This document shows, piece by piece, positions 31,871-39,976 of a stretch of DNA of 64,000 nucleotides. The translations under genes were made by a program, and so were the position numbers. Position 1 is the first letter of the stretch; the number at the start of each line of letters is the position of its first letter. Below the pieces are notes generated by a model. That model had not been told where the DNA came from, ran no database searches, and saw only the letters and a list, made by a program, of their open reading frames with translations. The DNA is from Altererythrobacter sp. BO-6 (GTDB taxonomy: Bacteria; Pseudomonadota; Alphaproteobacteria; Sphingomonadales; Sphingomonadaceae): NCBI RefSeq assembly GCF_011047315.1, contig NZ_CP049259.1, positions 992,001-1,056,000 of the forward strand. The letters are read 5' to 3'.

Positions 31871-33090
31871 CAGCTCATTTCCTTCTCTTTTTCCAGGCAT
31901 TCGATCATCGACTGTCTTAGCAGGAATTCCCGGCGACGCACCGGATCGTCGCGGATTGCAGCCATTTCCGCCTTGCGCCTGGCGTGCAACTGGCCGTCAC
32001 CTTCCTTCAGATACTCCATGTTGCGAATCGTCTGCGCTTGGATGAAATCGTGGGTGGTGGTGCGGCGCTGATGCTCGAATGCCTTCAGTTCGGTGTCGGC
32101 ATCCGCCCCGTGCTGGTAGATCCGGATCAATCGCTCACCGAGATTGAACGCATCGTGGATGCCGGAGTTCATTCCGAAACCACCGATCGGGTTGTTGAGA
32201 TGCGCAGCATCGCCGATGAGTGCGGTGCGACCGGTCAGGAAGCTTTTCGCCACCCGCTGGTGGACGCGGTAGATCGTGCGATGCTGGGTCTCCACCTCTT
32301 CGCCTTTGCCGATCAACCGCTCGAACACTTCGTTCTTTTTGGCATCAGCCAGCAGCTCTTCGTCCGGCGCATCCATGCTGGCTGGGACCAGCACCCGCCA
32401 CAAGGACGGCACGCGCAGCAGCACCATCCATTCTTCCGGGTCCGACACATAGTTCACATAGGCGAGGTTTTCGATGTGCTGCTCGAGCGGCTCTTCCGTG
32501 GTGAAACACAGGAACTTTTCGGGATAGGTGAATCCGGCAAACTGCGTCCCCAGCCATTTGCGCACTGTGCTGTTCGAGCCATCGGCGCCGATCAGATAGT
32601 CGGCCCTGATCTTGAGGATCGCAAAGGGGGTTTCGGCATAGACCGTCACGTCCTCGCTCGTCTGCTCGAGCGCCACCACCCGGTGATTGAACAGCACCTC
32701 GGCACCAGCCTGTTCGCGCACCTTTTGCGACAGCATCCGCGAAAGATGATATTGCTCGCACTGGATGCGATAGGGATGGCGCGTGACATCGGCGAGTTCG
32801 CTCATGTCGAAATCAATAACTTCACCGGTGCGGCGTTCACGGAAGTGATAGACCGGCGCCTTCAATCCCATTTCGATCAGCCGCGGCGTGATGTCGAAGC
32901 GCTCCAGCATTTCAAGCGTCGGTGGGTGAAATGTCGAGGCCCGCAGATCCAGCGCGCAATCCGCACCGTCTTCGAGCAAGACCACATCGACCCCGCGACT
33001 TGCCAGCATAAAGGCAGCAACCGTCCCGACAGGACCTGCACCGGCCACAACCACCTGTGTGCGGATCTCTTGCATGCTTTTCAGCTCCAT
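31870..33090 (-). CDS. FAD-dependent aromatic-type monooxygenase (UbiH/PHBH family)
   Basis: The 406-residue protein has the group A flavin monooxygenase motifs: VVVAGAGPVGTVAAFMLASRG at the N-terminus, the DG motif in YLIGADGSNSTVRK, and the GD motif in ALIGDAAHLNNPIGGFGMNSG. The family hydroxylates an activated ring using NAD(P)H and oxygen. It is the first gene of the minus-strand operon ending at 27055. It is divergent from the GMC oxidoreductase with a 161-base gap. ATG 33075 is a possible shorter start. A phenolic, pyrrolic or similar ring is a plausible substrate. Confidence 0.93.
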   Translation of the reverse strand: MELKSMQEIRTQVVVAGAGPVGTVAAFMLASRGVDVVLLEDGADCALDLRASTFHPPTLEMLERFDITPRLIEMGLKAPVYHFRERRTGEVIDFDMSELADVTRHPYRIQCEQYHLSRMLSQKVREQAGAEVLFNHRVVALEQTSEDVTVYAETPFAILKIRADYLIGADGSNSTVRKWLGTQFAGFTYPEKFLCFTTEEPLEQHIENLAYVNYVSDPEEWMVLLRVPSLWRVLVPASMDAPDEELLADAKKNEVFERLIGKGEEVETQHRTIYRVHQRVAKSFLTGRTALIGDAAHLNNPIGGFGMNSGIHDAFNLGERLIRIYQHGADADTELKAFEHQRRTTTHDFIQAQTIRNMEYLKEGDGQLHARRKAEMAAIRDDPVRRREFLLRQSMIECLEKEKEMS

Positions 33091-33251
33091 TCAAAACTGA
33101 CCTGACGGACGGCAGAGGCCGCGCAGGACACCGTTGTCCTTGGGGGGTAGCTTCGAGCACACGACCAATCGAAAGCGGTTATCAACTTAGCCGCCATGCG
33201 AACAACAATGATCGACCGATTGGGCGATAGCCAACTTGTGGCACTGACAAG

Positions 33252-34853
33252 GTGATGGAAGAATTCGATTACATCATTGTCGGGGGAGGATCGGCGGGAT
33301 CCGTTCTTGCCAATCGTCTCAGCGAAGATCCCGCAGCCAGCGTCCTGTTGCTCGAAGCGGGTGGAGAGGATCGATCACCCTTCATCAAGGTCCCAGCCGC
33401 GCTGATCAAACTGATCGGCAATCCGAAATATGATTGGGGCTTCCAGGTTGAACCTGATGCTAGCCGCTCCGGCCGCCAGGATTATTGGCCGGCTGGCAAA
33501 GTCCTCGGCGGAAGCAGTTCGATCAACGGCATGCTGTATGTCCGCGGGGCATCGCAGGATTTCGATGCCTGGGCCGCAGGTGGTAATGCAGGTTGGAGCT
33601 TTGCCGATTGTGAGCCCTATTTCCGCAAGCTTGAGCATTGCACATTCGAGGTCGGACAGGAACGGGGCGCGTTGGGGCCACTGGCAATCAGTCATTTGCG
33701 AACCCGGCATCCGCTGGCAGAGCCATTCGTGGCGGCGGCGCTGGCAGCCGGTTTGCAGTCGAATGACGATTACAACGCAGGATCGCAGGAAGGGATCGGC
33801 CCGCCGCAGCTGACCCAGCTGAAGGGACGGCGCTTCAGCGCTGCCGACGCCTATCTCAAGCCGGCGCGCGGGCGCGCCAACCTATCAATCCGAACGCAGA
33901 CGCAAGTGACCCGGCTGACATTCGAGGAATCTCGCGCGAACGGAGTTGAATTTGTCAGCCGCGGCAAGCTGGGCGAGGCGAAAGCGCGGCGCGAAGTCAT
34001 CCTGGCCGCCGGAGCGCTGCAGTCGCCCAAGCTGTTGATGTTGTCGGGCATTGGTCCTGCGCAAGGGCTCAAGGAACTAGGTATCGATATCAGGATCGAT
34101 AACCTGCATGTCGGCGCCAACCTGCGTGAGCATCCCAACGCCCAGCTCGGCTTTGCGGTCGACCAGCGAACCTTCAACCAGGAGATCAATAGCGTCCGCA
34201 TCGCCTGGCACGCGCTGCGCTGGCTGGTCGCAAGGCGCGGGCCTGCGACAAGCCCCTACCCACATGCCGTGGGATTCTATCGCTCAAGTCCGGACAAGTC
34301 GTCACCAGACATCCAGCTGCTGTTTGGCCCATTCGGTTTCGAACTGACCCCGCAAGGTGTCGCACCTTCGCGCAATCCGATGGTCACACTGGTGGTCGGT
34401 CTTTCCTATGCAAGGAGTTCCGGCAAGCTGAGCTTGAGCAGCGCCGATTGGCGTGACAAGCCCCGGATCGAGCTGGAAATGCTGTCAGATCCGCAAGACG
34501 TCGCAGATCTGACCGCGGCGTGCCGGATCGCGCGGAACATCATGGAACACCAGCCGATCGCCGCCCATGCCAAGGCCGAGATGACACCCGGCAGGGAAGT
34601 GCAAAGCGATGCCGAGTGGGAGGAATATCTGCGCCGAACCGTCGATCCGACATATCACCCCGTCGGCACCTGCCGCATGGCGCCCGATATCGCACAAGGC
34701 GTGGTCGATCCGCAGCTGCGCGTGCACGGGGTGCAAGGGCTGCGCGTTGTCGACGCCAGCGTGTTCCCCGAACATGTCAGCGGAAACACCAACGGGGCGG
34801 TCATGATGGTGGCCGAGAAGGCCGCAGACATCATCAAAGGGAAGGCAGGCTAA
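33252..34853 (+). CDS. GMC-family flavin oxidoreductase (choline dehydrogenase-like)
   Basis: The 533-residue protein begins with the FAD-binding YIIVGGGSAGSVLANRLSED and continues with WPAGKVLGGSSSINGMLYVRG, the GMC signature. GALQSPKLLMLSGIGP is the second signature. The C-terminus has HPVGTCRM with the catalytic His and PEHVSGNTNGAVMMVAEKAA with the partner Asn. GMC enzymes oxidise an alcohol to an aldehyde or ketone. It heads a three-gene run with a KMO-like monooxygenase 7 bases downstream and a CpeT-like lipoprotein. The substrate is unknown. Confidence 0.93.
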   Translation: MMEEFDYIIVGGGSAGSVLANRLSEDPAASVLLLEAGGEDRSPFIKVPAALIKLIGNPKYDWGFQVEPDASRSGRQDYWPAGKVLGGSSSINGMLYVRGASQDFDAWAAGGNAGWSFADCEPYFRKLEHCTFEVGQERGALGPLAISHLRTRHPLAEPFVAAALAAGLQSNDDYNAGSQEGIGPPQLTQLKGRRFSAADAYLKPARGRANLSIRTQTQVTRLTFEESRANGVEFVSRGKLGEAKARREVILAAGALQSPKLLMLSGIGPAQGLKELGIDIRIDNLHVGANLREHPNAQLGFAVDQRTFNQEINSVRIAWHALRWLVARRGPATSPYPHAVGFYRSSPDKSSPDIQLLFGPFGFELTPQGVAPSRNPMVTLVVGLSYARSSGKLSLSSADWRDKPRIELEMLSDPQDVADLTAACRIARNIMEHQPIAAHAKAEMTPGREVQSDAEWEEYLRRTVDPTYHPVGTCRMAPDIAQGVVDPQLRVHGVQGLRVVDASVFPEHVSGNTNGAVMMVAEKAADIIKGKAG

Positions 34854-34860
34854 AGCGAAC

Positions 34861-36303
34861 ATGGCAAAGAGATCGGTATTCATCAGCGGCGGCGGTCCAG
34901 CAGGCCTGGCCGCTGCGCTATTGTTCGACCAGCTTGGCTGGGACGAGATCGTGCTGGCCGAACGCCGCCCCTCCCCCAGCGATTTCGAAAAAAACAAGAG
35001 CTTCAACTACCTGGTGGATCGGCGCGGGTTGCGCATTCTCGAACGCCTCGGAATTGCCGATCGGATGTATCAATGCGGTGTCGATACGACCAATTTCACT
35101 GCCACTACTATCGCCCCGGATGGTTCCGTCCATACCAGGGTGGTTCCGATCATCGATCCTGATCGCCCGACCTGCTTCTGGACCACCCGCCGCGCACTCC
35201 TGACCATGCTCTATTGCGCGATCGAAGAGAAGGGTTCGGAACGACTCCGGGTCCTCTACGGACATGGCGTTGCCGGCATCGAGCGGAGCGATGACGGAAG
35301 AGTAAGCGTAAAGGTAGAGAACCCGGCAGGGGACATCGAAGCCTTCGCACCGGATCTCATACTTGCCTGTGACGGGCTCAATTCGGCCATCCGCGCAGCC
35401 TTGATCGAACAATCGGAAACGCCAGCCGGCTTTTTCGACATGATTGCGGGGGACTCGATCAGCACCGGCCTGCGCTACAAGGTGCTGAACCTTCCGTCCC
35501 AGTTCACGGCGGCAGGCGGTAAGGTCGCGGTCAACGACAACCGGATGAGCTACATCATTCCTTCTCGCCACAAGGACCGGCGAAAAGCCTGCGCATTGTA
35601 CGCTTTCCCGGTCGTCGATCCCAGCCATCCACGCAGCGTCAACCTGATCCGCGAAGGCGACCATGAGTTGTGGACGCTCAAAAGTGGCGAAGAGCTTCTG
35701 GCCTGGATGGAGGACTCCTTCCCGCAGCTGGATGTTCGCGCACTGGTCTCTCGTGAAGAGGCCGACGACTTTGTCGGGTTGGAAGCGGGCGCATTCCCGG
35801 CACCGCAATATGCCCGCAATTTGCACATCGCGCTTGGTCCGGACAGTGCGAAAACCCAGGTATTACTGATCGGCGATGCCGCACACGCGTTCCCGCCCGA
35901 TCTTGGCCTTGGTGTCAATGCGGCGCTGCAGGATCTCGACATTCTTGCGAAGGAAATCGATCAAGCTGGCTCAATCGAACAGGCTGCTACCAGATATGCC
36001 AAGATGCGTTGGCCAGAAGCACGCGATCTCGTGTGGGTGGTCGAAAAAACCTTTCCGGAGCAGTACAATCATCGGCCGCTGCGCCTGAAACTGTGGGCAC
36101 TGGGATTTTTCGGCCGCTGGGGCCTGCACAAGCTTGCGCCCGGCCTGTTCGACAAGCCCGCTTTCCTCCTCAGTCAGGATCCAGACATGCCATATGGCGA
36201 AATGAAACGGCGCAAGCTGCGCACTGACTTTCGCTTTCGGGCTCTGGTCGGCGGTATAGCCGCAATCCTGACTGCTGGGCTGGCGACCCTAACCTTCAGT
36301 TAG
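34861..36303 (+). CDS. kynurenine 3-monooxygenase-like FAD monooxygenase with C-terminal membrane helix
   Basis: The 480-residue protein has a Rossmann FAD site (FISGGGPAGLAAALLFDQLG), a segment like that of kynurenine 3-monooxygenase (NKSFNYLVDRRGLRILERLG), the DG motif as ILACDGLNSAIR and the GD motif LLIGDAAHAFPPDLGLGVN. The last 20 residues (ALVGGIAAILTAGLATL) form a hydrophobic helix, which recalls the membrane anchor of eukaryotic KMO. Kynurenine is not implied; no kynurenine pathway neighbour is present. The enzyme should hydroxylate an electron-rich ring while bound to the inner membrane. It begins 7 bases after the GMC gene. Confidence 0.9.
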   Translation: MAKRSVFISGGGPAGLAAALLFDQLGWDEIVLAERRPSPSDFEKNKSFNYLVDRRGLRILERLGIADRMYQCGVDTTNFTATTIAPDGSVHTRVVPIIDPDRPTCFWTTRRALLTMLYCAIEEKGSERLRVLYGHGVAGIERSDDGRVSVKVENPAGDIEAFAPDLILACDGLNSAIRAALIEQSETPAGFFDMIAGDSISTGLRYKVLNLPSQFTAAGGKVAVNDNRMSYIIPSRHKDRRKACALYAFPVVDPSHPRSVNLIREGDHELWTLKSGEELLAWMEDSFPQLDVRALVSREEADDFVGLEAGAFPAPQYARNLHIALGPDSAKTQVLLIGDAAHAFPPDLGLGVNAALQDLDILAKEIDQAGSIEQAATRYAKMRWPEARDLVWVVEKTFPEQYNHRPLRLKLWALGFFGRWGLHKLAPGLFDKPAFLLSQDPDMPYGEMKRRKLRTDFRFRALVGGIAAILTAGLATLTFS

Positions 36304-36328
36304 GCGATCTGGCCGAGAGGAGCCGCGC

Positions 36329-36973
36329 ATGAAACGGTCGATCAAGGTATTCCTTATTTGCGGATTGCTGGCCGGCTGCGCGCATCCCGCACAAAAATCG
36401 GTCGCGCCACTCGAAAACGAGTTGGCAGCTTTGCTTGATCTCCTACCCGGTACATTTGCTGGCGAGGCGCCGAAGGGCATGAAGCCGGGCGCCGAAATCC
36501 ACATGCTGGTTCACAGTTTCACCCCGGTGGTGGCGCCCCAATTCGGCGAGCAAGTGCTCTATTACCAGGTAACGCGCGGCACCGCTGAGGGGCCAATCCT
36601 GCAAGCAAAGATCTTCGTCTTTGCGACCGAGCCGCAACGGCCAGCCAACACCATGCATGCGCTGGTCCTTGCACCCGAACAGGCTGAAGCCCTGCGAAGC
36701 CGAGATGCCGCCGACTGGCAGCAGCTTGCGCCCGACCGGCTAATGTCCTTTCCCGAGACATGCTTTTTCACCTGGACGCGGCAAGAGGACGGTTTTGTTG
36801 GCGAAGGGTCAGACACTTGTTCCTATGCCAGCAAGGCATTCGGCCAGACAATCACGCCCGACATGCGTTACCGGATATCCCGCGATGCCTTTGAACTTGA
36901 AGAAACCCTGACCGGCGAGGATGGCGGCATTATCGTGACGACCGGAGGCACACTTGTCACCCGGCGCCAATAA
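36329..36973 (+). CDS. CpeT/CpcT-like lipoprotein
   Basis: The 214-residue product has a lipoprotein signal with lipobox LLAGC (Cys16). The mature part resembles the CpeT/CpcT family: LAALLDLLPGTFAGEA at the start, a central QVLYYQVTRG and KIFVFATE, and the later CFFTWTRQEDGFVGEG followed by ITPDMRYRIS. Cyanobacterial CpcT attaches bilin to phycobiliprotein; many heterotroph homologues have no known role but share the calycin-like barrel that can hold a hydrophobic ligand. It is the last gene of the GMC/KMO-like run and ends 12 bases from the convergent VOC gene. Family assignment is by eye and moderately sure; function is unknown. Confidence 0.65.
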   Translation: MKRSIKVFLICGLLAGCAHPAQKSVAPLENELAALLDLLPGTFAGEAPKGMKPGAEIHMLVHSFTPVVAPQFGEQVLYYQVTRGTAEGPILQAKIFVFATEPQRPANTMHALVLAPEQAEALRSRDAADWQQLAPDRLMSFPETCFFTWTRQEDGFVGEGSDTCSYASKAFGQTITPDMRYRISRDAFELEETLTGEDGGIIVTTGGTLVTRRQ

Positions 36974-36985
36974 GGCTCGTCCATG

Positions 36986-37927
36986 TCAATCTTCAGCGAT
37001 TTCAACCAGTTCGATCAGTTCACCGGCCGGGCCAAGAAACGTAGCCGCCCGCGCACCGAAATAGGGGGCGCCTCTTCGCACTGACGGAGGCTCCAGCCAT
37101 TCGACCGAGCACGCATCTAGATCGCGCACGGCCAGCGTTACCAATGCATTGCCCGGGGGCAGCATCCCAGCCCGCGACTTCCGCGGGCGCGCTGCGGCGG
37201 GGTAATCGTCGATCTCCAGCAGCGGCTCCAGCCCGCGATGGATCATGCTGATCGTCGTCTTTGTATCGGGCGCGAGATCGAACGCGCGATTGATCATGGA
37301 ATAGGCGAGCGTGTAATCGGGCCCGCGATCCATCCCCAGCCGTTCCGAGTAAAAGGCAGCGCTCGCTACGCGATCGGGCGTCGCCAATACGCAGATAAAG
37401 ATCCGGTCGACCGGGCATTTGGCGCGGGGTAGCCGGGCGTCCGACGGATCGCGCAGCACCTGGTTGAGGTAAAGCATCTCGCGCCCTGTCCCCAACACTT
37501 GCATGGGGATGAAGGTGGGCTCGAAATTGTCGAGGTGGCGCGGCGGGCCGACAATCTCGAAATGGTCGGGCGGCAGCTTGTCCGGCCATTGCCAGACATC
37601 CTCCACCGTCAATTCGAAAGCGGCCCAGCCATAGGTCGTGGTCGGCTTGAATTCAGGATCGGCGGGTTGCTCTACCAGCCGCAGCCAGCAGGGCGCATCG
37701 CTGCGCGGCTTGAGCACAGCCATCCGCGCATTGGCCACGCCCGGGCAGCCCCAGCTTTGGGCCAGCGCGGTCGAGACGTTCTTGACCGCGACCAGTTCCA
37801 GGCCGAGCGTATCGCGATAGGCCGCGATCGCCCGGTCGAGATCGGGAACCGTCGAAAGCCCGCCAAGGATTGCCCCGTGCCCGATCGGCGCAATCCCATC
37901 TGGCATGCCGCCGCGTGCCCCCGGCAC
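36986..37927 (-). CDS. two-domain VOC family protein
   Basis: With GTG 37927 the protein has 313 residues; ATG 37906 is an alternative start. It holds two VOC domains: the first from HGAILGGLSTVPDLDRAIAAYRD, the second from DRIFICVLATPDRVASAAFYSE to FLGPAGELIELVEI, whose final Glu is a typical ligand. Duplicated VOC proteins include extradiol dioxygenases and related ring-cleaving enzymes, but the full dioxygenase His/His/Glu set cannot be confirmed by eye. It lacks a signal peptide. It is the last gene of the minus-strand operon that begins with MmgE/PrpD and includes a DUF1838 gene, 14 bases upstream. Confidence 0.87.
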   Translation of the reverse strand: MPGARGGMPDGIAPIGHGAILGGLSTVPDLDRAIAAYRDTLGLELVAVKNVSTALAQSWGCPGVANARMAVLKPRSDAPCWLRLVEQPADPEFKPTTTYGWAAFELTVEDVWQWPDKLPPDHFEIVGPPRHLDNFEPTFIPMQVLGTGREMLYLNQVLRDPSDARLPRAKCPVDRIFICVLATPDRVASAAFYSERLGMDRGPDYTLAYSMINRAFDLAPDTKTTISMIHRGLEPLLEIDDYPAAARPRKSRAGMLPPGNALVTLAVRDLDACSVEWLEPPSVRRGAPYFGARAATFLGPAGELIELVEIAED

Positions 37928-37941
37928 AGGCTAAACCCCGA

Positions 37942-38985
37942 TCAGAACGGCAGCTTCGGCGGCGGGGCGACGGGCACTACCCCGTTGACCAGCGGCGCCG
38001 GTGTCTGTTCGCGCGAATACATCTCGAGCGATGACAGCGAGTCCTTCTCCCACGCGTCAGGACCGGGAGCCTCGAGATATTTGGGATAGTGTTTGGCCGC
38101 GTATTCAACTGCAACCGGATCGGCATACTCAAGCGAGTCCACCGCGCCGAAATGGCAGGTGTAGAAGCAATGACCATCAGTCGGCCCCATCAACATCCAC
38201 GGCAGCCACGGTGTAATGCGGTTCCACACCCCGCGCGCCTTCACTGCTGTCAGGCTGGGATCCTGCATCTCGTCCCAGTTGAAGTGATAGAGGAACATCT
38301 CGCTCACCCGGTTGAACTTGCCCGGGCTTTCGCGCGGCCACTTTTCCGGCTGAAGCGCAGATGGATAGAACAGGTTGATCCGCCGCGAGAGGTTCAAGTC
38401 GTTGCCGTGGCGCTCCCAATTGAGGATCATCGGCACCTTCTTGGGCTTTTCGGTATTCAGACCCCCATAAGTCGGTGGCGGAGGATTGTAGGCAGTAATC
38501 AGCTCATTGAACGGATCATTGGCGATCGGGACCACCCGCACGCGCTCCTCGAGATAGGGGTTCTGCCAATATTCCATGATCTCGCCGGTCTCAAGGTCGG
38601 TATAGAAACCCACCTCGCGCAGCACCTTGCGATATCCGGGATATTCGGGATCGTTCGAGGGCAGCAGCTTTGCTGCGCTGAAACCGGTGAAGCCGAACAG
38701 GTCACGCACCTTTTCGTTCGGCCGTGCGCCATGCACGACGCCCTTGAACCAGCCAAACTTGGTCGTCTCCATGTCGATATTGCCGTTGGTCCGGCCGATC
38801 GCCTCGCGATTGCCCTCGGGTGTGGTGAGATCCAGGTAATCGCCGACAAGGCTCGTTTCCATTCCCTTGCCGCCATGTGCGCCCTTGTGGCTGTGACCCA
38901 TGGTCATAGCTTCGGCGGCGGCATGGCCCAACACGAGGGATGAGGCGCCTGCGGCACCTGCCATCATGAAATCTCTTCTATGCAT
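37942..38985 (-). CDS. Tat-exported DUF1838 family protein (copy 3)
   Basis: The 347-residue product starts with a Tat-type signal (MHRRDFMMAGAAGASSLVLG, cleavage near AAAEA) followed by a His-rich linker (MGHSHKGAHGG). The DUF1838 core shows DLETGEIMEYWQNPY, VRVVPIANDPFNE and ITPWLPWMLMGPTDG. Tat export of this copy suggests folding, perhaps with a cofactor or metal, before translocation; the His-rich stretch could bind metal. It is longer than copies 1 and 2 and lies next to VOC and DUF3598-like genes. The molecular function is unknown. Confidence 0.88.
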   Translation of the reverse strand: MHRRDFMMAGAAGASSLVLGHAAAEAMTMGHSHKGAHGGKGMETSLVGDYLDLTTPEGNREAIGRTNGNIDMETTKFGWFKGVVHGARPNEKVRDLFGFTGFSAAKLLPSNDPEYPGYRKVLREVGFYTDLETGEIMEYWQNPYLEERVRVVPIANDPFNELITAYNPPPPTYGGLNTEKPKKVPMILNWERHGNDLNLSRRINLFYPSALQPEKWPRESPGKFNRVSEMFLYHFNWDEMQDPSLTAVKARGVWNRITPWLPWMLMGPTDGHCFYTCHFGAVDSLEYADPVAVEYAAKHYPKYLEAPGPDAWEKDSLSSLEMYSREQTPAPLVNGVVPVAPPPKLPF

Positions 38986-39030
38986 CTGTCATTCTCCTGA
39001 ATCGGTCGGTTTGCACTGCAGGGCGATACT

Positions 39031-39546
39031 TCAGTCAGTCGGCGCGTCGTGATTGGTCCAGTTCTGCCAGTCATCGGACACGCGATGTTCGTCGATCAGG
39101 GTCCGCTGATAGCATTTGCCATCGCGGAACCATTGCCACACACGGCTGCGGAAATTGTGGCTCTCATCGACCTGGATCATCTCGTAGAGGTATATCCCGG
39201 GTTCGTTCTTGCGCACCCAGTTGAGACAGGTGGAAAGGTTCTGGTCGTCAGGCTGCATGGCGGCCGCCCACCCCTTGATCAGGTCATTATCCCACCAGAT
39301 CCGTCCGTCGGCGTAATTGGCAGGAAATTCGCGCACTTCGACCCGGCCATCTTCCCAGAAATAGTGATTGGTCTGGTGATAGTCCGCTGGCTTGCCATCT
39401 TCCGGCAGGCGGCAGATCAGGCGAGAGCGGTGCTGGTCGATCAATTCGCCGGTGGCCGCGTCGTAATAGCGATACCACCCTTCCCACACGCCCTCACCGG
39501 CTGCGAGGAGCGGCATGTTCTTTGCGATTTCTGCTTTGGTGGCCAT
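39031..39546 (-). CDS. DUF3598-like protein
   Basis: The start is ATG 39546 after AGAGAGAATAGG, giving 171 residues. The sequence resembles the DUF3598 family, a lipocalin-like barrel: GEGVWEGWYRYYDAATGELID, HQTNHYFWEDGRVEVREFP, DGRIWWDNDLIKGWA and FRSRVWQWFRDGKCYQRTLI. Most known relatives are in cyanobacteria, plants and environmental bacteria, and none has a proven function. No signal peptide is present. It lies between SnoaL-like and DUF1838 genes in one operon. A role in holding or isomerising a hydrophobic intermediate is a guess. Confidence 0.7.
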   Translation of the reverse strand: MATKAEIAKNMPLLAAGEGVWEGWYRYYDAATGELIDQHRSRLICRLPEDGKPADYHQTNHYFWEDGRVEVREFPANYADGRIWWDNDLIKGWAAAMQPDDQNLSTCLNWVRKNEPGIYLYEMIQVDESHNFRSRVWQWFRDGKCYQRTLIDEHRVSDDWQNWTNHDAPTD

Positions 39547-39568
39547 CCTATTCTCTCTTTCTCGAAGC

Positions 39569-39976
39569 TTAGCTGCGCCCGACCTGGAACCCCTTGTCGA
39601 GGGGTTTGGTGGCAATGATGAGCACGCGGGAGATCTGGTGATCGTCATCGAACTCGAAGAAATTGGCGTTGCGCATTTCCGTGACCTCACCTTGGTCGTC
39701 GGTCAGCGTCACCGTGAAGGTCGCAGCCAAGCGCTTTTCCAGCGGGTCGGGCACCAGCGTGAAATCGTGGAAATTGATCTTAGCGAATGTCTGCGTGAAA
39801 TCCTCAAGGTGCACGATCATGTCATGCGCATCCTTGTAGACGAGATCGGACGAGGGAATGATCATCGGGCATTCCGGCGTAAAGGTTTCGCGCAGGCGGG
39901 CGATATCCTTCGCGTTCAGGGCCAGGAAGAAGCCCTCCAGCGCCTGCCGGATCATCCGTTCTCGGTCGAGCGTCAT
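39569..39976 (-). CDS. SnoaL-like (NTF2 fold) protein
   Basis: The start is ATG 39976, overlapping the MmgE/PrpD stop as ATGA, giving 135 residues, typical of single-domain NTF2-fold proteins. It begins with a helix (RMIRQALEGFFLALNAKD), continues with LRETFTPECPMIIPSSDLVY and ends in long strands (FTVTLTDDQGEVTEMRN, NFFEFDDDHQISRVLI). This fold includes ketosteroid isomerases, SnoaL cyclases and scytalone dehydratase. Catalytic residues cannot be assigned with confidence. It may isomerise or dehydrate an intermediate handled by the operon. Confidence 0.85.
   Translation of the reverse strand: MTLDRERMIRQALEGFFLALNAKDIARLRETFTPECPMIIPSSDLVYKDAHDMIVHLEDFTQTFAKINFHDFTLVPDPLEKRLAATFTVTLTDDQGEVTEMRNANFFEFDDDHQISRVLIIATKPLDKGFQVGRS

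Noticed and set aside
33235..33251. CTTGT / ACAAG inverted repeat before the GMC gene as another regulon operator
   Set aside because: The half-sites are 7 bases apart rather than 2 and overlap the ribosome-binding site, so it does not match the TTGTC-NN-GACAA pattern.
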